A stretch of 33,120 nt of DNA from positions 1 through 33,120 of the forward strand of contig JAJFVH010000190.1 of assembly GCA_021371875.1 (NCBI GenBank), written 5' to 3'. This document shows, in pieces, positions 24,679-33,010 of the stretch. Each line of letters opens with the position of its first letter. Positions within the stretch are counted from its first letter, which is position 1. Below the pieces are notes generated by a model that saw nothing but the letters and a program-made list of their open reading frames with translations, searched no databases and was not told the DNA's origin. The translations under genes were made by a program, and so were the position numbers. The stretch comes from Bacteroidales bacterium (GTDB taxonomy: Bacteria > Bacteroidota > Bacteroidia > Bacteroidales > Paludibacteraceae).

Positions 24679-26298
24679 ATGACAAAAAAAATCATTATTC
24701 CACTTTTGTGCCTGTTGACTTTAAGCTCTTACGGCAAAAGTAAGAAAGAAAGTTTTCCAGAGACAGTAAGCTTGACCAAAGAGGTTTTAATAGACAAAAT
24801 AAAGGGAGGTTGGGCAGCACAGACCATTGGTGTAGTATATGGAGCTCCTACAGAATTTAAATTTACCGGAACAACCATTCAGAATTACCAACCAATACCA
24901 TGGTCAGATGGCTATGTAAAATACTGGTGGGATAAAAAACCCGGATTGTTTGACGATATCTATAACGATCTTACTTTTGTTGAAACATTTGAAATAGAAG
25001 GGCTCAATTGTCCGATTGATACACTGGCACAACGTTTTGCTTGGGCAGAATATCATTTGGCGCATGCCAACCAGGCAGGACGTTACAATATCCGCAACGG
25101 CATAATGCCACCGGAATCCGGACATTGGTTGAATAATCCGCATGCCGATGATCTTGATTTTCAGATTGAAGCGGATTTTATCGGTTTAATGGCTCCAGGT
25201 ATGGTTAACCAAGCCATGGACATAGCCAACCGAGTGGGACATATTATGAACAGTGGTGATGGTTTTTATGGAGGTGCTTTTGTTTCAGCTCTGTATTCAA
25301 ATGCATTTATTTCGTCGGATGTTGAAGCTGTTTTAAATAATTCTCTTTCTGTAATTCCTGTCGAAAGTCAATTCCATCAATGTATTGCCGATGTCATCAG
25401 CGTATATAAAATATACCCCGATGACTGGGAACAATGCTGGTTTGAGTTGCATAAAAAATGGAACAAAGACGTGGGTTGCCCCAAAGGAGTTTTCCTGAGT
25501 TTCAATATCGATGCGAAAATAAATTCGGCTTACATCGCATTGGCTTTGCTTTACGGCAAAGGTGATTTTTCAAAATCAATGGAAATAGCTGTGCGCTGTG
25601 GACAGGATTCTGATTGCAATCCAGCATCAGTAGGAGGGATTCTTGGTGTGATGTGTGGTTATTCCAACATCCCGAAATTCTGGCTTAATCCTCTTAAAGA
25701 AATCGAACAGTTAAATTTTGAAGGAACAACTGTTTCGCTCAACAGAGCTTACAATTTAAGTTTTAAACATGCGCTTACACTGATCGAAAAGAACGGAGGT
25801 GAAATTTCGGAAAAGGATGTGACCATAAAAACTCAAAAAACGAAAATTCTTCCACTGGAACAGAATTTTAAAAAAACTATTCCGATCTTCCGCGAACGTA
25901 AAGACTGCTTTTTCACCGACGAATATACTTTTGATTTCAATGGAAACGGTTTTGTGGTTTATGGAAACCTGGTATCCACAAAAAGTGTTACAGCCGATTA
26001 TATTCACCGTGTCTCCATCCGTCACATTGGGTCAGAAGTATTCGGGATGGCAGAACCCAACGATAATTATGTCGCTGAAATGGAAATTTGGATCGATGGA
26101 GAATTGGATAAAACAATCAAGTTACCCATGAAAAACACTTCACGCCGACTTGAGCCCGCATGGAAATACCTGTTGGCTGAAGGAAAGCATCAAGTGAAAT
26201 TGAAATGGTTAAACCGGGCTAAAGATTATCTGATCAGGGTAAATGATATTATTTATTATTCCGAAAACAAACTGCCGAGTAACTATTATCATAATTAA
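24679..26298 (+). CDS. Exported ADP-ribosylglycohydrolase-fold protein, second copy
   Basis: The 539-residue protein has a signal peptide ending near SSYG (residue 19). The ARH domain (about 33-370) starts IKGGWAAQTIGVVYG. Its acidic metal motifs are FDDIYNDLTFVE (Asp92, Asp93, Asp97) and GQDSDCNPAS (Asp310, Asp312). In DraG-type enzymes the second motif is usually GGDTDTN, so a Cys replaces Thr here. The shared stretch NNPHADDLDFQIEADF adds more acidic residues. The C-terminal ~170 residues look like a beta-sandwich (FNGNGFVVYG, MEIWIDGELDKTIKLP). It is a close paralogue of the next gene and lies 17 bp after the first copy. Confidence 0.85.
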   Translation: MTKKIIIPLLCLLTLSSYGKSKKESFPETVSLTKEVLIDKIKGGWAAQTIGVVYGAPTEFKFTGTTIQNYQPIPWSDGYVKYWWDKKPGLFDDIYNDLTFVETFEIEGLNCPIDTLAQRFAWAEYHLAHANQAGRYNIRNGIMPPESGHWLNNPHADDLDFQIEADFIGLMAPGMVNQAMDIANRVGHIMNSGDGFYGGAFVSALYSNAFISSDVEAVLNNSLSVIPVESQFHQCIADVISVYKIYPDDWEQCWFELHKKWNKDVGCPKGVFLSFNIDAKINSAYIALALLYGKGDFSKSMEIAVRCGQDSDCNPASVGGILGVMCGYSNIPKFWLNPLKEIEQLNFEGTTVSLNRAYNLSFKHALTLIEKNGGEISEKDVTIKTQKTKILPLEQNFKKTIPIFRERKDCFFTDEYTFDFNGNGFVVYGNLVSTKSVTADYIHRVSIRHIGSEVFGMAEPNDNYVAEMEIWIDGELDKTIKLPMKNTSRRLEPAWKYLLAEGKHQVKLKWLNRAKDYLIRVNDIIYYSENKLPSNYYHN

Positions 26299-26308
26299 AA
26301 GAAAACTT

Positions 26309-27865
26309 ATGAGAAACACAATTATATATACATTTATCGTACTGGTTTTTGTAGCTTGTACGGGGAAATCCCTAACAAAGGAAATTGATTACAACGCTTC
26401 AGTTACCATCCCGATCGATGTATTGAAAGATAAAATTAAAGGCGGTTGGGCAGGCCAAACCATAGGTTGTACTTATGGCGGACCAACAGAATTTAAATAC
26501 CGCGGAGCAATGATTCACGACCAAACTCCGATTATCTGGTACGACGACTATGCCAAAGAAACATTCGAAATTGACCCAGGATTGTACGACGATGTTTATA
26601 TGGATCTGACTTTTGTTGAAGTAATTGAAAAATACGGACTTGATGCTCACGTTGATTCGTTTGCACAGGCATTTGCCAATGCAGAATATAAATTATGGCA
26701 CGCCAATCAAGCTGCCCGTTATAATATTCTGAACGGCATTATGCCTCCGGCTTCGGGGCACTGGATTAACAATCCACATGCTAATGATATAGATTTTCAG
26801 ATCGAAGCTGACTTTGCAGGAATGTTGACCCCGGGAATGATCAATATCGGCTCTGAAATTTCGGACAAAATCGGACATATCATGAATTATGGTGATGGTT
26901 GGTATGGTGGCGTTTATATGTCAGCTCTTTACAGTCTCGCTTTTGTGTCCGAGGACATTCCCTTTATTGTAAGCGAAGCCCTGAAGACCATTCCTGCTCG
27001 AAGCAAATTTCGTTTGTGTATTGAAGATGTCATCCGTTTACACAAACAATATCCCGACGACTGGAAAAAAAGCTGGCTTGAAATAGAAAATAACCACGCT
27101 TTCGAAATCGGTTGTCCCGAAGGTGTTTTTAATGCTTTCAATATCGATGCAACTATCAATTCGGCTTATGTGATACTTGGGTTACTTTATGGTGAAGGTG
27201 ATTTCTACAAAACCATGGACATTGCAACAAGAGCTGGGCAAGATTCGGATTGTAATCCGGCATCTGCTGCAGGAATTCTGGGTGTGATGTACGGTTACAG
27301 CCGGATACCCCATTATTGGAAACCTGCTATGGAAAAAGTTGAAAATCTTGATTTTCCCTATACCAAAATTTCGCTAAGCAGAATATACGATATTAATCTG
27401 AAAAATATCAAAGAACTGGTGCTGCGAAATGGAGGAAAAGTAAACGACACTTCAGTGACCGTAAAACTACAGGAACCGAAAGAAGTCCGCTGGGAAGAAT
27501 CGTTCACTGGTCATTTCCCTACCGAACGTAGGATGATTAATAAAGAATTTCACGAAAACCCTGTTGAAATAAGCTTTAATGGGAATGGTATAGTTTTGAT
27601 GGGAAGCATAAAACAGCTTCAGCCTGACACCAGTAATTATATTGCTCAGCTGGAGGCCTGTATCGATAGCAAAACAGTTGAAAATTTCAAAATGCCTTTC
27701 GATTATGTTAAGCGCAAATACGATATTTTTCATAAATATCAACTGGAAAACAGAAGTCATAAGTTGGAAATTAAATGGCTGAATCCGCATCCGAAATATG
27801 CTATTCAGACTAAAGATGTGGTGATCTATTCGAATAAAAACCCCGAAAGTAAGCGGCCGTATTAA
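26309..27865 (+). CDS. ADP-ribosylglycohydrolase-fold lipoprotein, third copy
   Basis: From ATG 26309 the protein has 518 residues with a lipoprotein signal (FVAC, Cys17). The frame is open upstream into the preceding gene, but the signal peptide and a 10-bp spacing favour this start. The ARH domain begins IKGGWAGQTIGCTYGG and carries YDDVYMDLTFVE (Asp94, Asp95, Asp99) and GQDSDCNPAS (Asp312, Asp314). It shares with the second copy NNPHA-(N/D)D-(I/L)DFQIEADF and IMN-GDG-YGG, so the two arose by tandem duplication. The beta-rich C terminus (FNGNGIVLMG...KLEIKWLN) matches too. One copy lipid-anchored and one soluble suggests work at different places in the envelope. Confidence 0.85.
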   Translation: MRNTIIYTFIVLVFVACTGKSLTKEIDYNASVTIPIDVLKDKIKGGWAGQTIGCTYGGPTEFKYRGAMIHDQTPIIWYDDYAKETFEIDPGLYDDVYMDLTFVEVIEKYGLDAHVDSFAQAFANAEYKLWHANQAARYNILNGIMPPASGHWINNPHANDIDFQIEADFAGMLTPGMINIGSEISDKIGHIMNYGDGWYGGVYMSALYSLAFVSEDIPFIVSEALKTIPARSKFRLCIEDVIRLHKQYPDDWKKSWLEIENNHAFEIGCPEGVFNAFNIDATINSAYVILGLLYGEGDFYKTMDIATRAGQDSDCNPASAAGILGVMYGYSRIPHYWKPAMEKVENLDFPYTKISLSRIYDINLKNIKELVLRNGGKVNDTSVTVKLQEPKEVRWEESFTGHFPTERRMINKEFHENPVEISFNGNGIVLMGSIKQLQPDTSNYIAQLEACIDSKTVENFKMPFDYVKRKYDIFHKYQLENRSHKLEIKWLNPHPKYAIQTKDVVIYSNKNPESKRPY

Positions 27866-27873
27866 AAACTGAC

Positions 27874-29463
27874 ATGAAATTTAAAATTTCCCATATTCAT
27901 TATTTTGTGCTGTTGTTAACAATAACTGCAGGCATCTTCTTTACGGCCTGTAAATCCACAGAGCCTGAACATGAAGTGCCTGTAGTTAAACGCTATGCTG
28001 AAAGTATAAACTTCCAGAGTAAAATATTGAAACGGCCGGTTCGTTATTCAATTTATCTGCCGGCCGATTACGGAAAAAGTCCCCGCGAATATGCTACGGT
28101 TTATTTACTACACGGGTATGGAGATGATGAAACGGCCTGGGTGAAAGATGGTCAAATTGATAAAATAATTGATGAACTGGAGAAAAACGGGACGATAGCC
28201 CCCATGATTTATGTCATTCCGCAAGGTTACAACAGTTACTATGTAAACCGTTTTAACGGCACTTTGGACTATATGAAAATGTTTACTGAAGAATTTGTGC
28301 CAATGGTCGATTCACTTTATCGCACAAAAAAAGATGCTGCCCAACGGGCCGTGGTTGGTTATTCGATGGGCGGCTACGGAGCATTGATTTTACCTGCGAA
28401 GAATCCGGATATTTTCTCGGTTTCGGTACCTCTGAGTATGTCGTTTCGAACTGACGAACAATATATGCTTGAAACTCAATCGGTCTTCGATACCCAGTGG
28501 GGACCAATATTCGGAGCAACAGGAAGTACTGGAAATGCCCGGTTGACAGATTATTATCTGGCACACAGTCCGTTTCACTTTTTTGAAAAAGAAAATGCCA
28601 GTTCTTTTTCTTCGTTGCGGTTTTTTATCGATTGCGGCGATGACGAGGAATCTTTATCGGTAACTAATAATGCCATGCACGCTTTGTTACGCAACAAAAA
28701 TATAACACATGAATACCGTATGAAAAATGGAGCCCACACATGGGATTACTGGCGTGCAGCCATGCGTGAAGCATTACCCTATATTCAATCCTGTTTTTCG
28801 GGCAATACATATCCGACTGAACCGGTTTTTGCTGTATCGGAAGCTTTTGCAGGAAGCCTGGAGCAAAAAACATACTCAGGGCTGACCCTGAATGTCGATT
28901 TGCCGGTAGATTATAACTCTTCTAAAACAGCCTATCCTGTGCTGTATTTTTATCATAAATCGGAAGGAAGCCGCCTGACCGAGACAAAAAATGTGATGGC
29001 AGTGCTTGATTCGCTTCAAAATGAAAAACCATTTATTCTGATTGAAATTGACACAGATCAAATCACTCATTATCAGATTGATTTCGATGTATTAGTAAGC
29101 TTTATAGATACACAATATCGTACCAAAACCAAAGCACACAACCGAATAGGATTAGGAAATCTGTCGGGAGGAAAGACTATTTACGATGCTTCGGTTCTAT
29201 ATCCCGGTTTGTTGTCCTCGGTCTTTTTGTTCGATGCTTCATTGGAAACAGACTTTGATCTTCCTCAAGCTAAATTTATTTATCTCGATTGCACAGATCA
29301 GGCAGTGAATTTTGAAGCCATACAACAATTGTATGTACAATGCCGAAACAGAGACATCGATCATCAATTCAGGGTGCTCAATGGTAAAAATTCTTTTAAT
29401 TCATTTTTAAATGGACTTGAAAATAGCATTGTGTACATAGGTTTAATGCTCAATAAATTATAA
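27874..29463 (+). CDS. Esterase-D/feruloyl-esterase-like lipoprotein, second domain degenerate
   Basis: The product is a 529-residue lipoprotein (box FTAC, Cys26). Residues about 43-310 are an alpha/beta-hydrolase of the putative esterase (esterase D) family: oxyanion-loop HGYGDDETAW at 80-89, nucleophile Ser164 in GYSMGG, Asp256 in DCGDDEES, and His288 in GAHTWDYWR. Residues about 330-525 repeat the same fold, but the nucleophile position is Leu430 (GNLSGG) and the His position is Asn506 (NGKNSF), so this half is probably inactive. Relatives remove acetyl or feruloyl groups from sugars. It begins 8 bp after the last ARH gene and is paralogous to the next gene. Confidence 0.88.
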   Translation: MKFKISHIHYFVLLLTITAGIFFTACKSTEPEHEVPVVKRYAESINFQSKILKRPVRYSIYLPADYGKSPREYATVYLLHGYGDDETAWVKDGQIDKIIDELEKNGTIAPMIYVIPQGYNSYYVNRFNGTLDYMKMFTEEFVPMVDSLYRTKKDAAQRAVVGYSMGGYGALILPAKNPDIFSVSVPLSMSFRTDEQYMLETQSVFDTQWGPIFGATGSTGNARLTDYYLAHSPFHFFEKENASSFSSLRFFIDCGDDEESLSVTNNAMHALLRNKNITHEYRMKNGAHTWDYWRAAMREALPYIQSCFSGNTYPTEPVFAVSEAFAGSLEQKTYSGLTLNVDLPVDYNSSKTAYPVLYFYHKSEGSRLTETKNVMAVLDSLQNEKPFILIEIDTDQITHYQIDFDVLVSFIDTQYRTKTKAHNRIGLGNLSGGKTIYDASVLYPGLLSSVFLFDASLETDFDLPQAKFIYLDCTDQAVNFEAIQQLYVQCRNRDIDHQFRVLNGKNSFNSFLNGLENSIVYIGLMLNKL

Positions 29464-29465
29464 AA

Positions 29466-31037
29466 ATGAAAACAAAACGATTCATACTTCTGATTTCTTT
29501 TCTGTCTGTTCTATTCAGCCATCAGGCTCAACAGTTTAGAGTACAGGAAAGTCTGAGCTTCGAAAGTAAAATCCTGAATCAGGCAATTAAATACGCAACC
29601 GTACTTCCAGAGGGTTATTTTGAATCGAAAAAATCATATCCGGTGTTGTATCTACTACATGGGTTGGGTGATAATGAAATATCGTGGCTCGAATACGGTC
29701 GTGTGGTACAATATCTCGACTACATGGTGAAAAAGAAGTCCATCGAACCGTTTATTTGTATTATGCCGCAGGGATTCCGCAGTTATTATTCCGATTTTTA
29801 CGATGGCAGTTTTTCGTATCAACAGATGTTTGTCAAAGAACTTGTTCCGTTTATCGATTCGCAATACAGAACACTTCCTTCATCTGGTAAAAGGGCGGTT
29901 ATAGGTTATTCCATGGGTGGATTCGGAGCATTGATGTTGCCGTTAAAACATCCTGATATTTTCAGTGTGAGTATTGCATTAAGTGCTTCTATCCGAACCG
30001 ATGTGCAATATATCAGCGAGGATCAGAACGGCTGGAACGAACAATGGGGTAAAATTTTTGGAGGAGCGAACGAAGTTGGGAAAAGCAGAATTACGGATTA
30101 TTATATGCAGAATTCGCCTTTTTATCTTATCAAAAACAAAAGTTCCGAGGAGTTGAAGAAAATCGCTTTTTTCATCGAGAACGGAGACAAAGAAAACACT
30201 TTATGCCGCAGTAATGAAGAATTACACATGTTGTTGCTCGAAAAGCAAGTGCCGCATATTTATAACATAAAAGCTGGCGGACACGAGTTTAGGTTCTGGC
30301 GCGACGCTTTGCCCGAAGCTTTCCGCTTTGCCGATGCTCAATTCAGAGGAAAGATATACACTCTGGAAACGAAGACGGAAAAACAGGTTTATTCTTTCCC
30401 GAAAACACTTGTGACAGAACAAAAAAGTATTGGCGACAAGACATTTCGGATCATTTATCCTGAAAAACAACAAACAGTTTCCCGTAGTTATCCGACCATT
30501 TATTTTATATCTGATTTAAACGAAAAAAAACAAAACACATTGATAAACAAATATGAAAAAGAGTTTTCCAATGGGGAATTGCCTGCTGTATTATTTTGTT
30601 TTGTCCCTGTAAAATACGGTAGTAGCTTGCTGAATGAAATTATTCCATATATGGAAAAAGGCGGAAAAGCAAGATCGGGACGACGGTTCAGGGCTATTTG
30701 GGGCTATGAAAACGGAGGTGCAGATGTTCTGAAACAGGCTTTTGAAATGGATAGATTTACTGCATGTGCTTTGACTGCAGCCAACTTATCTGCTTCACAG
30801 ACCGAAATTGAGAATCTGATAACAGAAAAAAAGTCACTCCGCAATCAAATTTGGTTGTATGTGGATACGCAGCCGGCAAGCGATGCGTATATTGGGAACG
30901 GATTTTTGCATATCAATCTGAAGGAGCAAGGATTTACACACGAATATCGGGTCAGGACCGATGTTAGTAATTACAACTTTTTACTGTCGGGCTTTATGCC
31001 GGCACTCACATACATTTGTCAGAAATTTCATTATTAA
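29466..31037 (+). CDS. Secreted esterase-D/feruloyl-esterase-like protein, second domain degenerate
   Basis: The 523-residue protein has a signal peptide (cleavage near SHQAQQ, residues 18-23) without a lipobox Cys. The first alpha/beta-hydrolase domain (about 25-295) has HGLGDNEISW at 65-74, nucleophile Ser149 in GYSMGG, Asp241 in ENGDKEN and His273 in GGHEFRFWR. The second (about 300-520) keeps the fold pattern but has GYENGG at 413-418, so Glu415 replaces the nucleophile and Ser501 the His. It starts 2 bp after the previous stop and shares its two-domain plan, so the pair is a tandem duplication of an already fused, half-inactive protein. It is probably soluble in the periplasm, while its sister is membrane-anchored. 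Confidence 0.88.
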   Translation: MKTKRFILLISFLSVLFSHQAQQFRVQESLSFESKILNQAIKYATVLPEGYFESKKSYPVLYLLHGLGDNEISWLEYGRVVQYLDYMVKKKSIEPFICIMPQGFRSYYSDFYDGSFSYQQMFVKELVPFIDSQYRTLPSSGKRAVIGYSMGGFGALMLPLKHPDIFSVSIALSASIRTDVQYISEDQNGWNEQWGKIFGGANEVGKSRITDYYMQNSPFYLIKNKSSEELKKIAFFIENGDKENTLCRSNEELHMLLLEKQVPHIYNIKAGGHEFRFWRDALPEAFRFADAQFRGKIYTLETKTEKQVYSFPKTLVTEQKSIGDKTFRIIYPEKQQTVSRSYPTIYFISDLNEKKQNTLINKYEKEFSNGELPAVLFCFVPVKYGSSLLNEIIPYMEKGGKARSGRRFRAIWGYENGGADVLKQAFEMDRFTACALTAANLSASQTEIENLITEKKSLRNQIWLYVDTQPASDAYIGNGFLHINLKEQGFTHEYRVRTDVSNYNFLLSGFMPALTYICQKFHY

Positions 31038-31062
31038 ATATTCACCATAAAAACACAAAATT

Positions 31063-32070
31063 ATGTTCATAGTAGACAGTTATTTTTTAGCAGTTATTTT
31101 CTGCATGGTTACCATGTTTTGTTGGGGTTCGTGGGGTAATACCCAAAAGCTTGCTGCAAAAACATGGCGTTACGAATTATTTTACTGGGATTATGTAATC
31201 GGTATTTTATTCTTCAGCGTCCTGCTCGGATTTACCATGGGAAGCATAGGTGACGAGGGACGTCCGTTTGTTGAAGATTTGAAACAGGCACGTATGTCCA
31301 ATATCGGTAGTGCCATTTTTGGTGGTATTGTTTTCAATGCGGCTAACATTCTGCTTTCGGCATCTATCTCGTTAGCAGGACTGTCCGTAGCTTTCCCGCT
31401 TGGCGTCGGTATTGCACTCGTACTCGGAGTTTTTGTTAATTATTTCAGTACTCCCAAGGGCGATCCATTCCTTTTGTTTCTGGGTGTGGCTCTTGTTATG
31501 CTTGCCGTTATCTTCAATGGAGTGGCTGCAGGTAAAATGAAAAAAGGTGATAAAGCCAAATCGAATAAAAAAGGCATATCATTAGCTGTTCTTGCCGGCA
31601 TTTTAATGGCGTTTTTCTACCGTTTTGTAGCTGCGGCCATGGATTTGAATAATTTCGAAACCCCTGCCACTGGTATGCTTACACCTTATTCAGCATTCTT
31701 TGTTTTTGCAATCGGTGTTTTTCTGAGTAATTTCATTTTCAATACATTGGTTATGAAAAAACCATTCGATGGAGTACCTGTATCTTACAAAGAATACTTT
31801 AATGGTAATTTCAAAACCCACATGGTGGGCATATTGGGAGGTGTGATATGGGCTTTGGGAACATCCCTGAGTTATATTGCCGCCGGAAAAGCCGGAGCAG
31901 CCATTTCGTATGCACTTGGTCAGGGAGCTCCAATGATCGCAGCTATTTGGGGTGTTTTCGTTTGGAAGGAGTTTAAAGGATCTACTAAACAAACCAATCT
32001 TTTGCTGGGACTCATGTTCCTGTTGTTCTTTAGTGGGTTGGCATTGATTGTTATTTCAGGTGGTAATTAA
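31063..32070 (+). CDS. GRP/RhaT-like sugar permease (DMT superfamily)
   Basis: The 335-residue protein has about ten membrane helices with a charged break at about 164-178 (KMKKGDKAKSNKK) between the two five-helix halves, the plan of the drug/metabolite transporter superfamily. The N terminus contains MVTMFCWGSWGNTQKLA, and the second half GVIWALGTSLSYIAAGKAGAAISYALGQG. These are the phrases of the glucose/ribose porter and rhamnose-proton symporter branches. In a locus headed by ribokinase the most economical substrate is D-ribose, taken from periplasm to cytoplasm. It is 25 bp after the second esterase gene. Confidence 0.88.
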   Translation: MFIVDSYFLAVIFCMVTMFCWGSWGNTQKLAAKTWRYELFYWDYVIGILFFSVLLGFTMGSIGDEGRPFVEDLKQARMSNIGSAIFGGIVFNAANILLSASISLAGLSVAFPLGVGIALVLGVFVNYFSTPKGDPFLLFLGVALVMLAVIFNGVAAGKMKKGDKAKSNKKGISLAVLAGILMAFFYRFVAAAMDLNNFETPATGMLTPYSAFFVFAIGVFLSNFIFNTLVMKKPFDGVPVSYKEYFNGNFKTHMVGILGGVIWALGTSLSYIAAGKAGAAISYALGQGAPMIAAIWGVFVWKEFKGSTKQTNLLLGLMFLLFFSGLALIVISGGN

Positions 32071-32125
32071 AATTACAAACAACATAATTAAATTTTCTAA
32101 TGTAACACTTTAAATTAAAAAAATC

Positions 32126-32893
32126 ATGAAAAAGAATTATTTTTGGGCATTATTTGCCTTTATCGGATTGATTAGTTTCACTTCGTGCGATCCAAAAGAA
32201 GACCCGACAGATGGAGATGAAACAAAAGAAGTACTACGTATAAAAACAATGACCTTTGAGTACGACTGGGGATCAGGTCCTGCAGCAACAAGCTACACTT
32301 ACACTTACGACACTGAAGGCAGGGTTACGAAAGTAGTTGAAGCCGGAGAAGACTGGACAGACGAATTCATACTAGACTGGAGCGAAGCCGGAAAAGTGAA
32401 ATTAGTAAGAGCTGAGTCCGAAAAAAACCGTACATGGATTTTGAATGCAGCCGGTTATGTCTCGAAAATTGAAAATATTTGGGGCGATGGTGGTAACGTT
32501 ACTTTTGATTATGATGCCAATGGATTGATGTCAAAAGCCTACGAAGATTATGGTACGCCGGAATTAAAATCAACTTTCACCCTGCTGAACGGTAATATTA
32601 CAGCTTTCACCCGTGGCGACAGAGTGAAAAACTTTACGTTCTCGAGTGGTGAAAATATCGGTGGTATTTATCAGGTTTTCAATGATAGTTTCATAAGTGA
32701 CTGGCAAGCACACACCGGACTTTTCGGTAAACCTTGTAAAAATCTAAACACGAAAGTGCAATGGTCTGATAAAGAAGATTTCTCTGCTATTTCGTTTGAA
32801 TTTTATGATGATGGAAGTGTAAAGAAAGTAATTCGTTCGGGTTCCGATTGGTACGAGAACTATGTTTATACTTACGAAACGGTAACAAAATAA
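32126..32893 (+). CDS. DUF4595-like surface lipoprotein
   Basis: The 255-residue lipoprotein has the box FTSC (Cys21) followed by the acidic DPKEDPTDGDE, which resembles the Bacteroidota surface-export signal. The body is a run of short beta-hairpin units with YD-repeat character: YTYDTEGRVTKVVE near 59-72, FDYDANGLMSKAYE near 127-140, and FEFYDDGSVKKVI near the C terminus. This pattern is typical of DUF4595 proteins. It has no catalytic motif that I can see. As the last gene of the locus, 55 bp after the permease, it may be a surface ligand-binding accessory (SusE/F-like position), which is inference. Confidence 0.75.
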   Translation: MKKNYFWALFAFIGLISFTSCDPKEDPTDGDETKEVLRIKTMTFEYDWGSGPAATSYTYTYDTEGRVTKVVEAGEDWTDEFILDWSEAGKVKLVRAESEKNRTWILNAAGYVSKIENIWGDGGNVTFDYDANGLMSKAYEDYGTPELKSTFTLLNGNITAFTRGDRVKNFTFSSGENIGGIYQVFNDSFISDWQAHTGLFGKPCKNLNTKVQWSDKEDFSAISFEFYDDGSVKKVIRSGSDWYENYVYTYETVTK

Positions 32894-32922
32894 ATAGTTT
32901 GATTCTGTTTTGTTGCAATTTA

Positions 32923-32968
32923 GTTCAGTTCTGCTTTTAAGCATTTTAGTTTAAGAACGGAACTGAAC
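32923..32968. repeat. Inverted repeat / hairpin after the PUL
   Basis: GTTCAGTTC (32923-32931) pairs perfectly with GAACTGAAC (32960-32968); the loop has its own small stem (TGCT/AGCA). There is no T-tract, so it is not a standard intrinsic terminator, but it lies 30 bp after the last PUL gene. Confidence 0.6.
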
Positions 32969-33010
32969 ATGTATATTTAAATGACTATCCGCAAAGCGAC
33001 CTGAACAGTT

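Noticed and set aside
26243-26308. Upstream start of the third ARH gene overlapping the second
   Set aside because: The lipoprotein signal begins at ATG 26309, 10 bp after the preceding stop; the extension would place a charged stretch before the signal peptide.
22685-27865. ARH proteins as nitrogenase-reductase-activating (DraG) enzymes
   Set aside because: All three are exported, no nif genes are present, and the motifs differ from DraG.
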